Assembly: GCA_024343425.1 (NCBI GenBank)
Contig: BRLC01000016.1
Span: 1-64,000, forward strand
Length of the DNA: 64,000 nucleotides
Source of the DNA: Rhizobiaceae bacterium MnEN-MB40S
Lineage (GTDB): Bacteria > Pseudomonadota > Alphaproteobacteria > Rhizobiales > Rhizobiaceae
Direction: 5' to 3'
This document shows, in pieces, positions 45,695 through 54,068 of this stretch; the first letter of the stretch is position 1, and each line of letters begins with the position of its first letter. The notes under the pieces are model-generated. The model was not told where the DNA came from and made no database searches. It saw nothing but the letters and a program-made list of their open reading frames with translations. The translations under genes and the position numbers were made by a program.

Positions 45695-46846
45695 TCAACG
45701 GCCTGCCGGCAGCGTTCCCTCGAGCTTGCAGATGATGCCGAGCATGATTTCGTCGGCGCCGCCGCCGATCGAACCCAGCCGGCCGTCGCGATAGGCGCGG
45801 CTCACCGGGTTGTCGGCGGTGAAGCCCATGCCGCCCCAATATTGCAGGCAGGCGTCGGCGACTTCGCGATAGAGCCTGCCGCATTTCAGTTTCGCCATGG
45901 AGGCGAGACGCGTGGCGTCATTGCCGTCGACATAGTCTTCGATCGCCCGCCAGGTCAGCGCGCGCAGGCTCTCGACCTCCGTGCGCAGTTCGGCCAGCCG
46001 GAAATGAACGACCTGGTTGTCGAGGACGGATTTGCCGAAGGCGCGCCGCTCGCGCGTATAGGCGATGGTCTCGTCGATCAGCCGGTCGAGCGACTTCAGG
46101 CTGGAGGCCGCCACCCACAGGCGCTCCTCCTGGAACTGCTGCATCTGCATGGTGAAGCCCATGCCCTCCTCGCCGATGCGGTTGCGCTTCGGCACGCGCA
46201 CGTCGTCGAAGAAGAGTTCGGCCGTATCGGATGAATGCATGCCGATCTTGTGGATTTTTTGTCGCGTGACGCCTTTCGAATCGAGCGGCACGATGATCAG
46301 CGACTTGTTGCGGTGCGCCGGGCCTTCCCCGGTGTTGGCGAGCAGGCAACACCAGTCGGCCTGCATGCCGTTGGTGATCCACATCTTCGAGCCGTTGACG
46401 ACGTAATCGTCTCCGTCCGGAACAGCCGTAGTCCTCAGCGCCGCCACGTCCGAGCCGCCGCCGGCTTCCGAGACGCCGATGCAGCCGACCAGCTCGCCGG
46501 CGATGGAGGGCGTCAGCCACTCCTGCTTCAACTCGTCCGATCCGAAGCGGTCGAGCGCCGGGGTGCACATGTCGGTCTGGACGCCGATCGCCATCGGCAC
46601 GCCGCCGCAATGCACGGCTCCGAGTTCTTCGGCCATAACCATGGAATAGGAAAAATCGAGCCCGAGGCCGCCGCAGGCCGTGTCGTATTTAATGCCCAGA
46701 AGCCCGAGTTGACCCAGCTTTCCGAAGAGCTCGTGGGCGGGAAGCTGCTCCGCCTCCTCCCACGCGTCGACATGCGGATTGATCTCGGTCTCGACGAACC
46801 GGGCGACCGTCTCGCCCAGTTGTCGGTGCTCGTCCGTGAATTTCAT
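45695..46846 (-). CDS. Acyl-CoA dehydrogenase
   Basis: FAD-dependent acyl-CoA dehydrogenase of 383 residues. FAD/substrate motifs: GVSEAGGGSDVAALRTTA (about 125-142), WITNGMQADWCCLLA, and the C-terminal QYWGGMGFTADNPVSRAYRD. The usual C-terminal catalytic Glu of short-chain enzymes is replaced (IGGGADEIML), while QFQEERLWVA in the middle carries the Glu position used by long-chain and isovaleryl types, so it should belong to that group. It is divergent from the SCP2 gene, suggesting a lipid or acyl-CoA link. Confidence 0.9.
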   Translation of the reverse strand: MKFTDEHRQLGETVARFVETEINPHVDAWEEAEQLPAHELFGKLGQLGLLGIKYDTACGGLGLDFSYSMVMAEELGAVHCGGVPMAIGVQTDMCTPALDRFGSDELKQEWLTPSIAGELVGCIGVSEAGGGSDVAALRTTAVPDGDDYVVNGSKMWITNGMQADWCCLLANTGEGPAHRNKSLIIVPLDSKGVTRQKIHKIGMHSSDTAELFFDDVRVPKRNRIGEEGMGFTMQMQQFQEERLWVAASSLKSLDRLIDETIAYTRERRAFGKSVLDNQVVHFRLAELRTEVESLRALTWRAIEDYVDGNDATRLASMAKLKCGRLYREVADACLQYWGGMGFTADNPVSRAYRDGRLGSIGGGADEIMLGIICKLEGTLPAGR

Positions 46847-46986
46847 TGGCCTTCCTCCCGGCGGAAAGACAATTCCATTGATTTACCTTTACGTCAACGT
46901 CATTATTTTTCGCCGGCCCACTTGGCGCCGGACCGCGATGACGATTATATGCCGCCAACAGCACACCACCTCAGAGGAGACGACGA

Positions 46987-47268
46987 ATGAGCATTTCCGA
47001 TATCGCCAACACCATACGGCCGCGCGTCGAGCAGGGTTCCTTCAGCAATGTCGTGAAGTTTGACTGTGGCGACGATGGCGTCCTGGTTATCGACAATCAG
47101 ACGGTCACCACGGAAGACAAGGACGCGGACTGCACGATCAGCCTGAGTCTCGAAGATCTGGAATCGATCGTCGCCGGCGATCTCGACGCCACGTCGGCGT
47201 TCATGCAGGGCAAGCTCAAGATCGAGGGCGATATGGGCGTCGCAATGAAGCTCAGCCAGGTTCTATAG
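46987..47268 (+). CDS. SCP2 sterol-carrier family protein
   Basis: Stand-alone SCP2 domain of 93 residues (DDGVLVIDNQTVTTEDKDADCTIS; SLEDLESIVAGDLDATSAFMQGKLKIEGDMGVAMKLSQVL), the typical bacterial short form. AGAGGAG precedes the ATG. It probably binds or transfers fatty acyl or other lipophilic ligands in the cytosol; the divergent acyl-CoA dehydrogenase supports that. Confidence 0.92.
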   Translation: MSISDIANTIRPRVEQGSFSNVVKFDCGDDGVLVIDNQTVTTEDKDADCTISLSLEDLESIVAGDLDATSAFMQGKLKIEGDMGVAMKLSQVL

Positions 47269-47310
47269 GCTGCGATCTTGAGGTGAAACGGTTCCTGGCG
47301 TGATCCTTAC

Positions 47311-47348
47311 ACAGGTTGTCTTCTGTCAGATCCGAACGGACAACCTGT
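47311..47348. repeat. Perfect 10-bp inverted repeat, convergent intergenic region
   Basis: ACAGGTTGTC and GACAACCTGT are separated by 18 bases, in the 259-bp gap between the convergent SCP2 and L,D-transpeptidase genes. No T-run follows on either side. It could be a bidirectional Rho-linked terminator or a protein site. Nothing else is visible in the gap. Confidence 0.5.
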
Positions 47349-47527
47349 TGCAGGCTCACTGATGGTGACGGAAGAAAAGCGAAGTTTCCCGACGAAGTCC
47401 GTCGCCGGCAAGAACCGGCTGGAACTGCGCGGCCAGTAAGCGGCAGCTGTTTCGACCGGTTCCATTCCTCGCCAGGCAAGAGGGATCGGCGCCCGCGCGC
47501 GATTGGCGCAAACCGTCCTCCGCCGCC

Positions 47528-48274
47528 TCAGATCACCCGCACCTTTGCTCCGGTCTCGACACGCTCGTAGAGATCGATGACGTCCTCGTTGAACATGCGA
47601 ATGCAACCGGACGACGCGTCAGTGCCGATCGTCCACGGCTCGGAGGTGCCGTGGATGCGATAGAGCGTATCCCGACCCCCCTGATAGAGGTAGAGCGCCC
47701 TTGCGCCCAATGGATTGTGGGCTCCGGGATCAACGCGAAGCGGCAGTTCCGGAGCATCGTTGCGCATATCATCCGTCGGGCGCCATACCGGCCATACGGC
47801 CTTGCGTGCAATTTCGGCGGCGCCGGACCAGGCATGGCCGCTCGCCCCGACGGCGACGCCGTAGCGACGGGCCATGCCATCGGGCTCAATAAGATAAAGG
47901 AACTTTTCCTCCGGAACGACCACGATTGTTCCAGCCGGGTCATAAAAGGGAGACGGCACGACTGTCGGCAGAAACCGCGGATCAAATTTGCTCCTGTCCA
48001 CGATCCGCACCTCGTGCGGTTCGGCCGCATAGGCTGCTTTCAGCGACGCCAATTGGCTTTCGGTCAAGGCGCTGCCCGGCGCAGACGCCGAACAAGCGCC
48101 AAGTGCGGTCAGGAAAACAAGAACAGGCAAAAGACTGATCCGGACCGGGGACGGGCGTCCTGGCAAATCGGCGCAATCAACCAGCCGCAGTTCGTCGGCC
48201 GAGTCGCGATGAACCCGGCCGACCTGGCGCTGTTCGCACCTGAATGGAGCTTTCTGCACGAAGCTTCCTACCAC
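47528..48274 (-). CDS. L,D-transpeptidase (YkuD/ErfK family), probable lipoprotein
   Basis: Periplasmic peptidoglycan cross-linking enzyme. The catalytic YkuD motif is complete: His in IHGTSEPWTIG and Cys in SSGCIRMFNEDVIDLYERV (about residues 205-240 of 248). A lipoprotein signal is visible as LLPVLVFLTALGACS with lipobox LGAC. The start is uncertain: ATG 48274 overlaps the end of the upstream autotransporter gene by 7 bp and gives a ~46-residue leader before the signal; TTG 48166 would give a compact signal peptide. The enzyme could anchor or remodel the wall near the autotransporter. Confidence 0.85.
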   Translation of the reverse strand: MVGSFVQKAPFRCEQRQVGRVHRDSADELRLVDCADLPGRPSPVRISLLPVLVFLTALGACSASAPGSALTESQLASLKAAYAAEPHEVRIVDRSKFDPRFLPTVVPSPFYDPAGTIVVVPEEKFLYLIEPDGMARRYGVAVGASGHAWSGAAEIARKAVWPVWRPTDDMRNDAPELPLRVDPGAHNPLGARALYLYQGGRDTLYRIHGTSEPWTIGTDASSGCIRMFNEDVIDLYERVETGAKVRVI

Positions 48275-51200
48275 GACAGGCGCAGGCCGATGTTTCCCTG
48301 GAAGTCGTAACTAGCACCTGGATCTTCCAGGCTCGAGCCAGCGACGACTTCGCCATAGATCGAAAACGCGTCATTGTTCCAATTGTACGATCCGCCCAGC
48401 CCGATTTCGCCCCAGAAGCGATCCAGGCGGCTGGAGAGATCGACGCCTTCAACATTGACGGCGGTAGGATCGGAGAAATCGTAATACAGATTGCCCAGCA
48501 CGTAGCCGTGAACACGGCGCACCTTGCCGGCGTCGTCAAGCCATTTGCGCTGATGATCGACCGACAGACCGAGGCGCCCCCTCAGGCTGTCGCCCTGTTC
48601 CATCGTCACGTATTCTCCAAACGGCCCGTTGAAACTGTCGAACGAAACCGACGACATGATGATCTGAGCTTGCGGGGTCAGTGACCATGAGCTTCTCGGG
48701 TTCTGCGTCAACGCGAAGCGGCGCCCTATTTCCGCCGACAGACCGTATCCGTTCCCTCCCACGCTATCGGCCAGCGGTCCAAACACGTCGGATGTCAGAT
48801 CGCTGTCGTACCAGCCATACTGGCCCTGGAGATCGATGTAGAGACCGCTCTGCTGATACCAGGTGAGCGTCGCTCCAGCCCCGTACCCGCTGGACGTGAT
48901 CGAACCATTGCCAACAGCCGAGGAAACATCAAGATCGACTGCGCCATAGCGACCCGTGAGGCCGGCGATCAAGCGGTCTCCGCCATCGCTCTCGTGCACC
49001 AGAAAGTCGAAGCCCCCCTGGATCGCCCACTGGTTCATGTCATATTCTGCCGAGGAACTCGACACCGACGGCGTCAAATAAGATTGCCCTCCTTCCATGC
49101 GCAGCCAGAAACCACCGCCTTGTATCGTGTGTCGTGGCGCAGCATCGGCGTAGTAACCAGCCTTTTCCTCATCGACGAGGCAAAGGAAATCCTTTCCGTC
49201 CTTGCAGAAGACGTAGGCGGGCTCTGCCGGTTGCGCCATTTCGTACCAGAACCGGTTTCCGACGCGCTGTTGCAGCGTTGGCATGCCGTTCAGCGCCAAC
49301 AGCGCCGTCGGCAACGCTTCATAGACCGGCACGCTGGGCTGGAATCGTCCTGAGGAAGCCAGAACTATGTTCCAGTAATCATCCGCCGTCAGTCCCGGAT
49401 CTATGGCGTAAATGTCGTACAGATATGCGCCGGCGACAACATTCTCGCGGTCCGTTGCATCGTTGTGGATCGTATTGTCAGCTTCTCCAACGACGAACGC
49501 GTTGGAAAGCGCAATATCGCCATCGTCGACGTCGCCCTCGATCGCGCCGCCAACACTGACAAACAGGATGCCCTCATCGGCGTCGACCCGGCCATTACGG
49601 TTCTCGTCGGTCGAGGCTCCTGCTCCGCCAAGATTATTGACAAACACTTCCGTCACGCCGGTAACATTGCCATCGACGACCATAAGATCTGACGGCGAAG
49701 ACGAATCTCCAAGAACAACGTCAACGGACAGGTCGCTTGCGGCGTTGTAATTGCCCGGTAGCGTCAACACATCGCCTGTGCCGCCATCGACAAGGCTTAC
49801 GTGACCCCAGTTGTTGAAGTTCTCCAGACCTGCAAGCAGCGTCTGTTGTTCGAGATCCCCATTGTCAGCCGCCTGGAGCAAGCCGTCATTATTGACAACG
49901 TCATCGCCGATGTAGAATTCCGAGGTTCCGGTGGTCGTCCATACGCCGCTATTGTCGAAGACATCGTCGAAGCCGGTCAGCTCCACGCGGCCCAGAATGT
50001 CGCCGGCTTCCTGATTGTCGATTTCCGCTTCGCGGAAGTACGAATCCGTCTTGATCGCCAGGTCATAGCTCTGTTGAGACAGGTTGCGCACAAGTCCCCG
50101 GTTCCTGATGACGAGTTCGTTGTCATCCTCCGCTCCCTGCGTCTCCGACGGCTTGCCTTCATGGTAGACATAGATGCCGCTCAAGGCGCCTTCGACGAGA
50201 GCCGTTTCACTGACATCTATGCGCAGTGCATTGGTCACAAAGCCTGTCGTGTCATCCGACAGGTTATCCAATGTGAATTCCAGGTCGCGGTCAATGCCAT
50301 TCCCGAATGTCCGACGGTAGTCCAACGCCGCAAGAATTCCGTTTCCGGTTTGACCTGCAACATGTCCGTCAATTCTGATGTCAAGATCGCCGGTCCCTTC
50401 GACTTCCGCGAGTATGCCATGCGTGCCGCCGCTGACATTGTTGAGGTGAATATCGAGGTCGCCGGTTGTGTTCTGCGCATTTTCCACCCACGCGCCAATG
50501 CCTGTCGCCCCCACTATATCGCTTGCATTCACCGTCTGATCGGCGCGCGTGTATGTGATGGCTGTGACGATTGTGTCTCCGTTACCTTCGTTCTCGATAA
50601 CAAGACCATCGGTCACGCCGGTTACGTCTACGACCGAAACATCGACGAGTCCCGCACCCGAGCCCCTGAACAGTATATTCGTACCGCGACCATTCGTAGC
50701 CTCAATCGATCCCGTCGACTTGATGGTAAGATCGCCATGGCCGTATTGTATGGCCCACAGGCCAGTGGACCGGCCTCGCACGAGAGCGCCGTTGTCATCC
50801 GTATATTCGAGATCTCCCGTTCCCACGGCGTCGTCGGCGTTGACATATATCACGAGCGCACTTCCGCGCGGCATATCGGGCGGGCGGGCGCCGGCGTAGT
50901 TGGACGTATCAAGCCCGAAGTCCGGGGTGGTCACCAAAATGGTGTCTTTGGACTGGTTGATGTAGACAGGAGAGTCATCGCCATCCGGTCTGGCAGGCCC
51001 GGAGCACTCATAGTTGATCCCGTCCACCGTGGAACATTCGCCCGCGTGCGCGGCCATCGTGAAGAGACTGAAGCCCGCCACAGTGGACAGAAGAAACAGC
51101 GGACGCAAACTGTTTGCATTGGTGGATAACCTGGCAATTTCGCCAGGAGCGAGTCCGGCTCCACCCCGAGATCGGGCGGGGGCTTTGCTGCCGGAAACAT

Positions 51201-51291
51201 TGCGACAGGCGGCAAACCCGTCCTGATCGAACGAAGGATCGACGGCCTCGCCGGCGCCGTCGGCAAAGATCTCGTTTTGTGCGCGGGCCAT
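48268..51291 (-). CDS. Autotransporter outer-membrane beta-barrel protein
   Basis: Second autotransporter, 1007 residues. A long leader (residues 1-83) has its hydrophobic core at PLFLLSTVAGFSLFTMAAHA; the passenger runs to about residue 735 and shows beta-helix-like repeats with many Asn-Asn-Gly and Asp-Gly turns; the C-terminal barrel (from about GGFWLRMEGGQ) ends in IGLRLSW. Cys86/Cys96 flank the mature N-terminus (GECSTVDGINYECSGP) and a second pair lies before the barrel (FCKDGKDFLC), a pattern shared with the autotransporter at 18903. GGGAG precedes ATG 51291. It is followed by, and overlaps, the L,D-transpeptidase gene. Confidence 0.88.
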   Translation of the reverse strand: MARAQNEIFADGAGEAVDPSFDQDGFAACRNVSGSKAPARSRGGAGLAPGEIARLSTNANSLRPLFLLSTVAGFSLFTMAAHAGECSTVDGINYECSGPARPDGDDSPVYINQSKDTILVTTPDFGLDTSNYAGARPPDMPRGSALVIYVNADDAVGTGDLEYTDDNGALVRGRSTGLWAIQYGHGDLTIKSTGSIEATNGRGTNILFRGSGAGLVDVSVVDVTGVTDGLVIENEGNGDTIVTAITYTRADQTVNASDIVGATGIGAWVENAQNTTGDLDIHLNNVSGGTHGILAEVEGTGDLDIRIDGHVAGQTGNGILAALDYRRTFGNGIDRDLEFTLDNLSDDTTGFVTNALRIDVSETALVEGALSGIYVYHEGKPSETQGAEDDNELVIRNRGLVRNLSQQSYDLAIKTDSYFREAEIDNQEAGDILGRVELTGFDDVFDNSGVWTTTGTSEFYIGDDVVNNDGLLQAADNGDLEQQTLLAGLENFNNWGHVSLVDGGTGDVLTLPGNYNAASDLSVDVVLGDSSSPSDLMVVDGNVTGVTEVFVNNLGGAGASTDENRNGRVDADEGILFVSVGGAIEGDVDDGDIALSNAFVVGEADNTIHNDATDRENVVAGAYLYDIYAIDPGLTADDYWNIVLASSGRFQPSVPVYEALPTALLALNGMPTLQQRVGNRFWYEMAQPAEPAYVFCKDGKDFLCLVDEEKAGYYADAAPRHTIQGGGFWLRMEGGQSYLTPSVSSSSAEYDMNQWAIQGGFDFLVHESDGGDRLIAGLTGRYGAVDLDVSSAVGNGSITSSGYGAGATLTWYQQSGLYIDLQGQYGWYDSDLTSDVFGPLADSVGGNGYGLSAEIGRRFALTQNPRSSWSLTPQAQIIMSSVSFDSFNGPFGEYVTMEQGDSLRGRLGLSVDHQRKWLDDAGKVRRVHGYVLGNLYYDFSDPTAVNVEGVDLSSRLDRFWGEIGLGGSYNWNNDAFSIYGEVVAGSSLEDPGASYDFQGNIGLRLSW

Positions 51292-51815
51292 ATTTCAAGC
51301 TCCCAGTTTCGTCATACAAAAAAATGCGCGCACCGCCGTCAGGAGTGGCCATAGTCAGACATATCGCCATCCATCAAGATGTCCTCCCGACTGCGACGAA
51401 TCGCGCCCTATTAATAGCGGCTATAAATACATTGAATGACAGAATCGGCAATATATTTCAATTTTGAACTAAAATTACAACTTTAAATACTTTATATATA
51501 TTTCGGAATTTTAAAGTATTATATTATTAATATTATTAACTCATGATTATTATTGATTTTGACAACTATTGAATGTCATGAATTATTGCAAGCCGGTCTT
51601 CGGCGCATGGCTTTATTCACCAGCGCGAAACAGAAAATTTTCGCTGAAGTGAAACACAGGTACAAACTGGATGGGAATCACGCTTGCCAGTGGCAGTTTC
51701 TATCTAATTTTACGCAATATTTCTTGGCCAGCGCTGCATTTTCGCAACACTGCGCCCGAGCCCGCGAACAAACATGCGACCAGAATAGTTGCAAAAGCCG
51801 TCTGGATTGCCCGAG
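51292..51815. other. Very AT-rich intergenic region upstream of the second autotransporter
   Basis: About 51415-51570 is the most AT-rich part of the window, with many TpA steps, in contrast to the GC-rich surroundings. It contains a 9-bp inverted repeat AATACTTTA / TAAAGTATT (51486-51494 and 51512-51520). Short open frames here have no recognisable product. The composition suits binding by a silencer such as MucR/Ros-type or other H-NS-like proteins of alphaproteobacteria. Confidence 0.55.
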
Positions 51816-52886
51816 TTACTGGAAGTGTTTGAAAAGAGTAAGAAACCGCGTGATTTCCGGCCTCTGGCAGGATCGGGAGCCTGCAGGAAACCTTTTCTTG
51901 GCCGCGGCCCCCAGTATTTCACGGGCGGGAAATCCGAACTTCTTTCGAAATGCTTTCGAAAAGTGTGCTATGTCGTAGAACTTGTATCGGCTGGCAATCT
52001 GGCCGACGGTGCTTGCGCCAGACGATTGGGCAAGATCGATGAACGCTCTTTCGAGCCGCCGGTCGTGGACGTATCGGACGATTCCGCCCTTGGCGCGAAA
52101 CATCCGGAACAGTGTAGCGCGAGAAACCCCGAATTCCCGACAAACAGTGTCAGCATCGAGCGCGCTCGTTGTCAAATTCGTTTCGACGAATTGCTTAATG
52201 GCAACGATGCGAGGCAACCAGTCCGCCGCATATTGCTGACCGTGCGCAACGTTGGGATTGAGGAGCCCCCTCATCATCCCCCGTATCGTTTCCGCAGCAA
52301 CATGCGCTTCGCGCGGAGACCAGTCGGGCAGGCCGGAATGGACGAAACCGAGTATTTCCCGTATAAAATTGACCGTCTGCGTGTCCCTGGTGAAAAGGAC
52401 GAATTCCGGGTGGACACTGCGATCGTAGCCAACGCTGGAATGCGCGAAGCCGGCGGTCTGGATGACGCAATCTGACGTTTCAAGATAGCCCAGCTTGCCA
52501 ACATCGGCGATGAAGGCTTCGCCGGCCTTGGCGTGAAAGGCATGGTCGCCAACGAAACCCCGCACTTCGCCCTTTTCGACGTATCGCAAGCCGACCACGT
52601 CATGATCAAGCGCATCGCCTCGCCGCAAAGCGAAAGCCGTCGCCGCTATCTCCATCAGCATGACAGTGTCGAGGAACCACCGTCGAATACGCATACGGTT
52701 TTCGTTTTCGCAATCTTGCAGCGAAACCGGAACAAAGCTGGGGGCCAGATATTCGACGGCGGCGTTCACCCTTTCCTCGGGCGGATAATCGTCCGTATTG
52801 AAATGGGTGTATGGTACTTTGTAGGTATTCAACACTTTCCATCCCGTTTGCTTGTTGTGTTTGGATCCGTGCGTTGGCGGCGTCAC
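51816..52886 (-). CDS. AraC family transcriptional regulator
   Basis: Regulator of up to 356 residues. The N-terminal ligand domain (about 30-200) is of the AraC_binding_2 type (VGLRYVEKGEVRGFVGDHAF), and the C-terminal HTH_18 domain covers about 225-325 (LDADTVCREFGVSRATLFRMF; STVGQIASRYKFYDIAHFSKAFRKKFG). GTG 52886 is the outermost start; GTG 52835, preceded by GGGATGG, is also plausible and no ATG fits well. It lies on the same strand as, and upstream of, the second autotransporter, which is a natural candidate target. GC content is lower than in most genes here. Confidence 0.82.
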   Translation of the reverse strand: MTPPTHGSKHNKQTGWKVLNTYKVPYTHFNTDDYPPEERVNAAVEYLAPSFVPVSLQDCENENRMRIRRWFLDTVMLMEIAATAFALRRGDALDHDVVGLRYVEKGEVRGFVGDHAFHAKAGEAFIADVGKLGYLETSDCVIQTAGFAHSSVGYDRSVHPEFVLFTRDTQTVNFIREILGFVHSGLPDWSPREAHVAAETIRGMMRGLLNPNVAHGQQYAADWLPRIVAIKQFVETNLTTSALDADTVCREFGVSRATLFRMFRAKGGIVRYVHDRRLERAFIDLAQSSGASTVGQIASRYKFYDIAHFSKAFRKKFGFPAREILGAAAKKRFPAGSRSCQRPEITRFLTLFKHFQ

Positions 52887-53344
52887 AGATCAGGCGGATC
52901 GCATGGTCCATGCCCGACTTTGTCGCATCGGCGCCTTGGTCCTTTGGCTAACGAACCAAATCTTATACTTCAAGTATTTAGTAAAATGCATTCCCGGAAG
53001 TTGAAACACCTTAACAGTGTTTGTTCCAACACTATCCGTTCCATCAATCCACGATGCTTGTGCGTCCGGAATGGCAGTTACGCTCGACCTTGAAATCCGG
53101 TTTCCGAGCCAGGCGACCGCAGCCTTGAGGTGCGTGATCAACGATACCGGCGCGGACATTGGAAAGATCGCCCTCGATCACCGCCGACGCCTTTTCCTCT
53201 CGGCGATCGGCGTGAGCGCATGTGGATGTTCATTCGGGCCCTTGAGGCGAACCCAAAGTGTAACGGCTCCAGTCTCTTCGGTCAGGTTCGAATGGAGAAC
53301 CGGCGGCAAGCCTGCCACTTTTGCTGGCGGGGGCGATGTCTGTG
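52887..53344. other. Intergenic region between rirA and AraC gene, no gene recognised
   Basis: 458 bp. Short open frames on both strands show no recognisable protein. The part next to the AraC gene contains TTTGG-N8-CCAAA (52943-52960) and the palindrome ATACTT-C-AAGTAT (52965-52977), possible regulatory sites for the AraC gene. The rest is GC-rich and could be the decayed remnant of a gene. Confidence 0.4.
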
Positions 53345-53845
53345 TCAGCGCGCCGCGGCGGCCATGGGCCGTTCCGCAGGCAATGAACGCTTGCCTGCCA
53401 AGGTTTCGTCTGTGGGAATGCCCAACCGTCCGATGATGTCGAAACGCGAAGCCGAAAGGTCGGCGATCGTGTGTTTCGCAAGGGACATGAGAAAGGCGTT
53501 GAGCGCGTCACGCCACGCCGAGTTCAGGGCGCAACTGTTGACCAGCGGACAATCGGCGTCCTCGTTTTCGAAACATTCCGCCATGGCGAAACTGTCTTCG
53601 GTTTCACGCACCACGTCAAAGAGGGTGATCTCCTCGGCCGGGCGCGCCAGCTTGATGCCGCCGTTTCTGCCGCGGACGGTTTCGATCAACTTCGCCTTGA
53701 CCAGCGGTTTCAGGATCTTGAAGAGGAAGAGTTCCGACACGCCGTAAGCTTTCGCAATCTCCGGCACACGGCTAAGTTCCATCGGATTCGCAGCGCAATA
53801 CATCAGTATCCGGACTGCATAATTTGTCTGTTTGGTCACCCGCAT
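53345..53845 (-). CDS. rirA: Rhizobial iron regulator RirA
   Basis: Rrf2-family iron-sulfur regulator of 166 residues that represses iron uptake when iron is sufficient. It matches RirA over its length: MRVTKQTNYAVRILMYCAAN, PEIAKAYGVSELFLFKIL (helix-turn-helix), TVRGRNGGIKLARPAEEITL. The three cluster-ligating cysteines fall at residues 91, 99 and 105 as in the characterised rhizobial protein. The alternative GTG at 53857 adds four residues; ATG 53845 is preceded by AGGTGAG at seven bases. An Irr box stands in its promoter, and the divergent gene is a ferric-iron binding protein. The last ~15 residues are unlike other family members. Confidence 0.93.
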   Translation of the reverse strand: MRVTKQTNYAVRILMYCAANPMELSRVPEIAKAYGVSELFLFKILKPLVKAKLIETVRGRNGGIKLARPAEEITLFDVVRETEDSFAMAECFENEDADCPLVNSCALNSAWRDALNAFLMSLAKHTIADLSASRFDIIGRLGIPTDETLAGKRSLPAERPMAAAAR

Positions 53846-53867
53846 GGGATTGCTCACCTGTCTCTAA

Positions 53868-53884
53868 TTTAGAATCATTCTATT
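53868..53884 (-). promoter_or_regulatory. Irr box (iron control element) upstream of rirA
   Basis: TTTAGAATCATTCTATT matches the Irr element TTTAGAAnnnTTCTAAA at 12 of 14 defined positions. It lies 22 bases upstream of the rirA start codon, a repressing position. Irr control of rirA is known in rhizobia. The core TTAGAATCATTC is identical to the box before the VIT1/CCC1 gene at 3363. Confidence 0.78.
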
Positions 53885-53979
53885 TATATAGATTGGATCT
53901 GTCAAGTTTTATGACGAACGAGTAGTCCATTGCGGTATCCTCCCTGCGGTGTTTTCTGTTATTCAAAGCCCAGATAACA

Positions 53980-53994
53980 TGATTGTGATAATCT
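53980..53994 (+). promoter_or_regulatory. Candidate RirA-responsive (IRO-like) site upstream of the ferric-iron binding protein gene
   Basis: TGA-N9-TCT, one mismatch from the TGA-N9-TCA core of the IRO box, in an AT-rich stretch (ACATGATTGTGATAATCTTG) 75 bases before ATG 54069. It fits RirA repression of an iron-uptake gene, but the motif is short and the match is imperfect. Confidence 0.4.
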
Positions 53995-54068
53995 TGTTTT
54001 TATTTGCGAAGAATATGGACAATCAGTATCCTCTTTTAAAGTGAGAAAAGTCACAAAAGGGAAACGTC

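Noticed and set aside
51553..51978. Possible 141-residue protein between the second autotransporter and the AraC gene
   Set aside because: Half of it overlaps the AraC gene antisense, no family resemblance, no ribosome binding site.
53017..53436. Possible small genes between the AraC gene and rirA
   Set aside because: Frames on both strands lack motifs and run into rirA antisense; at best a decayed gene.
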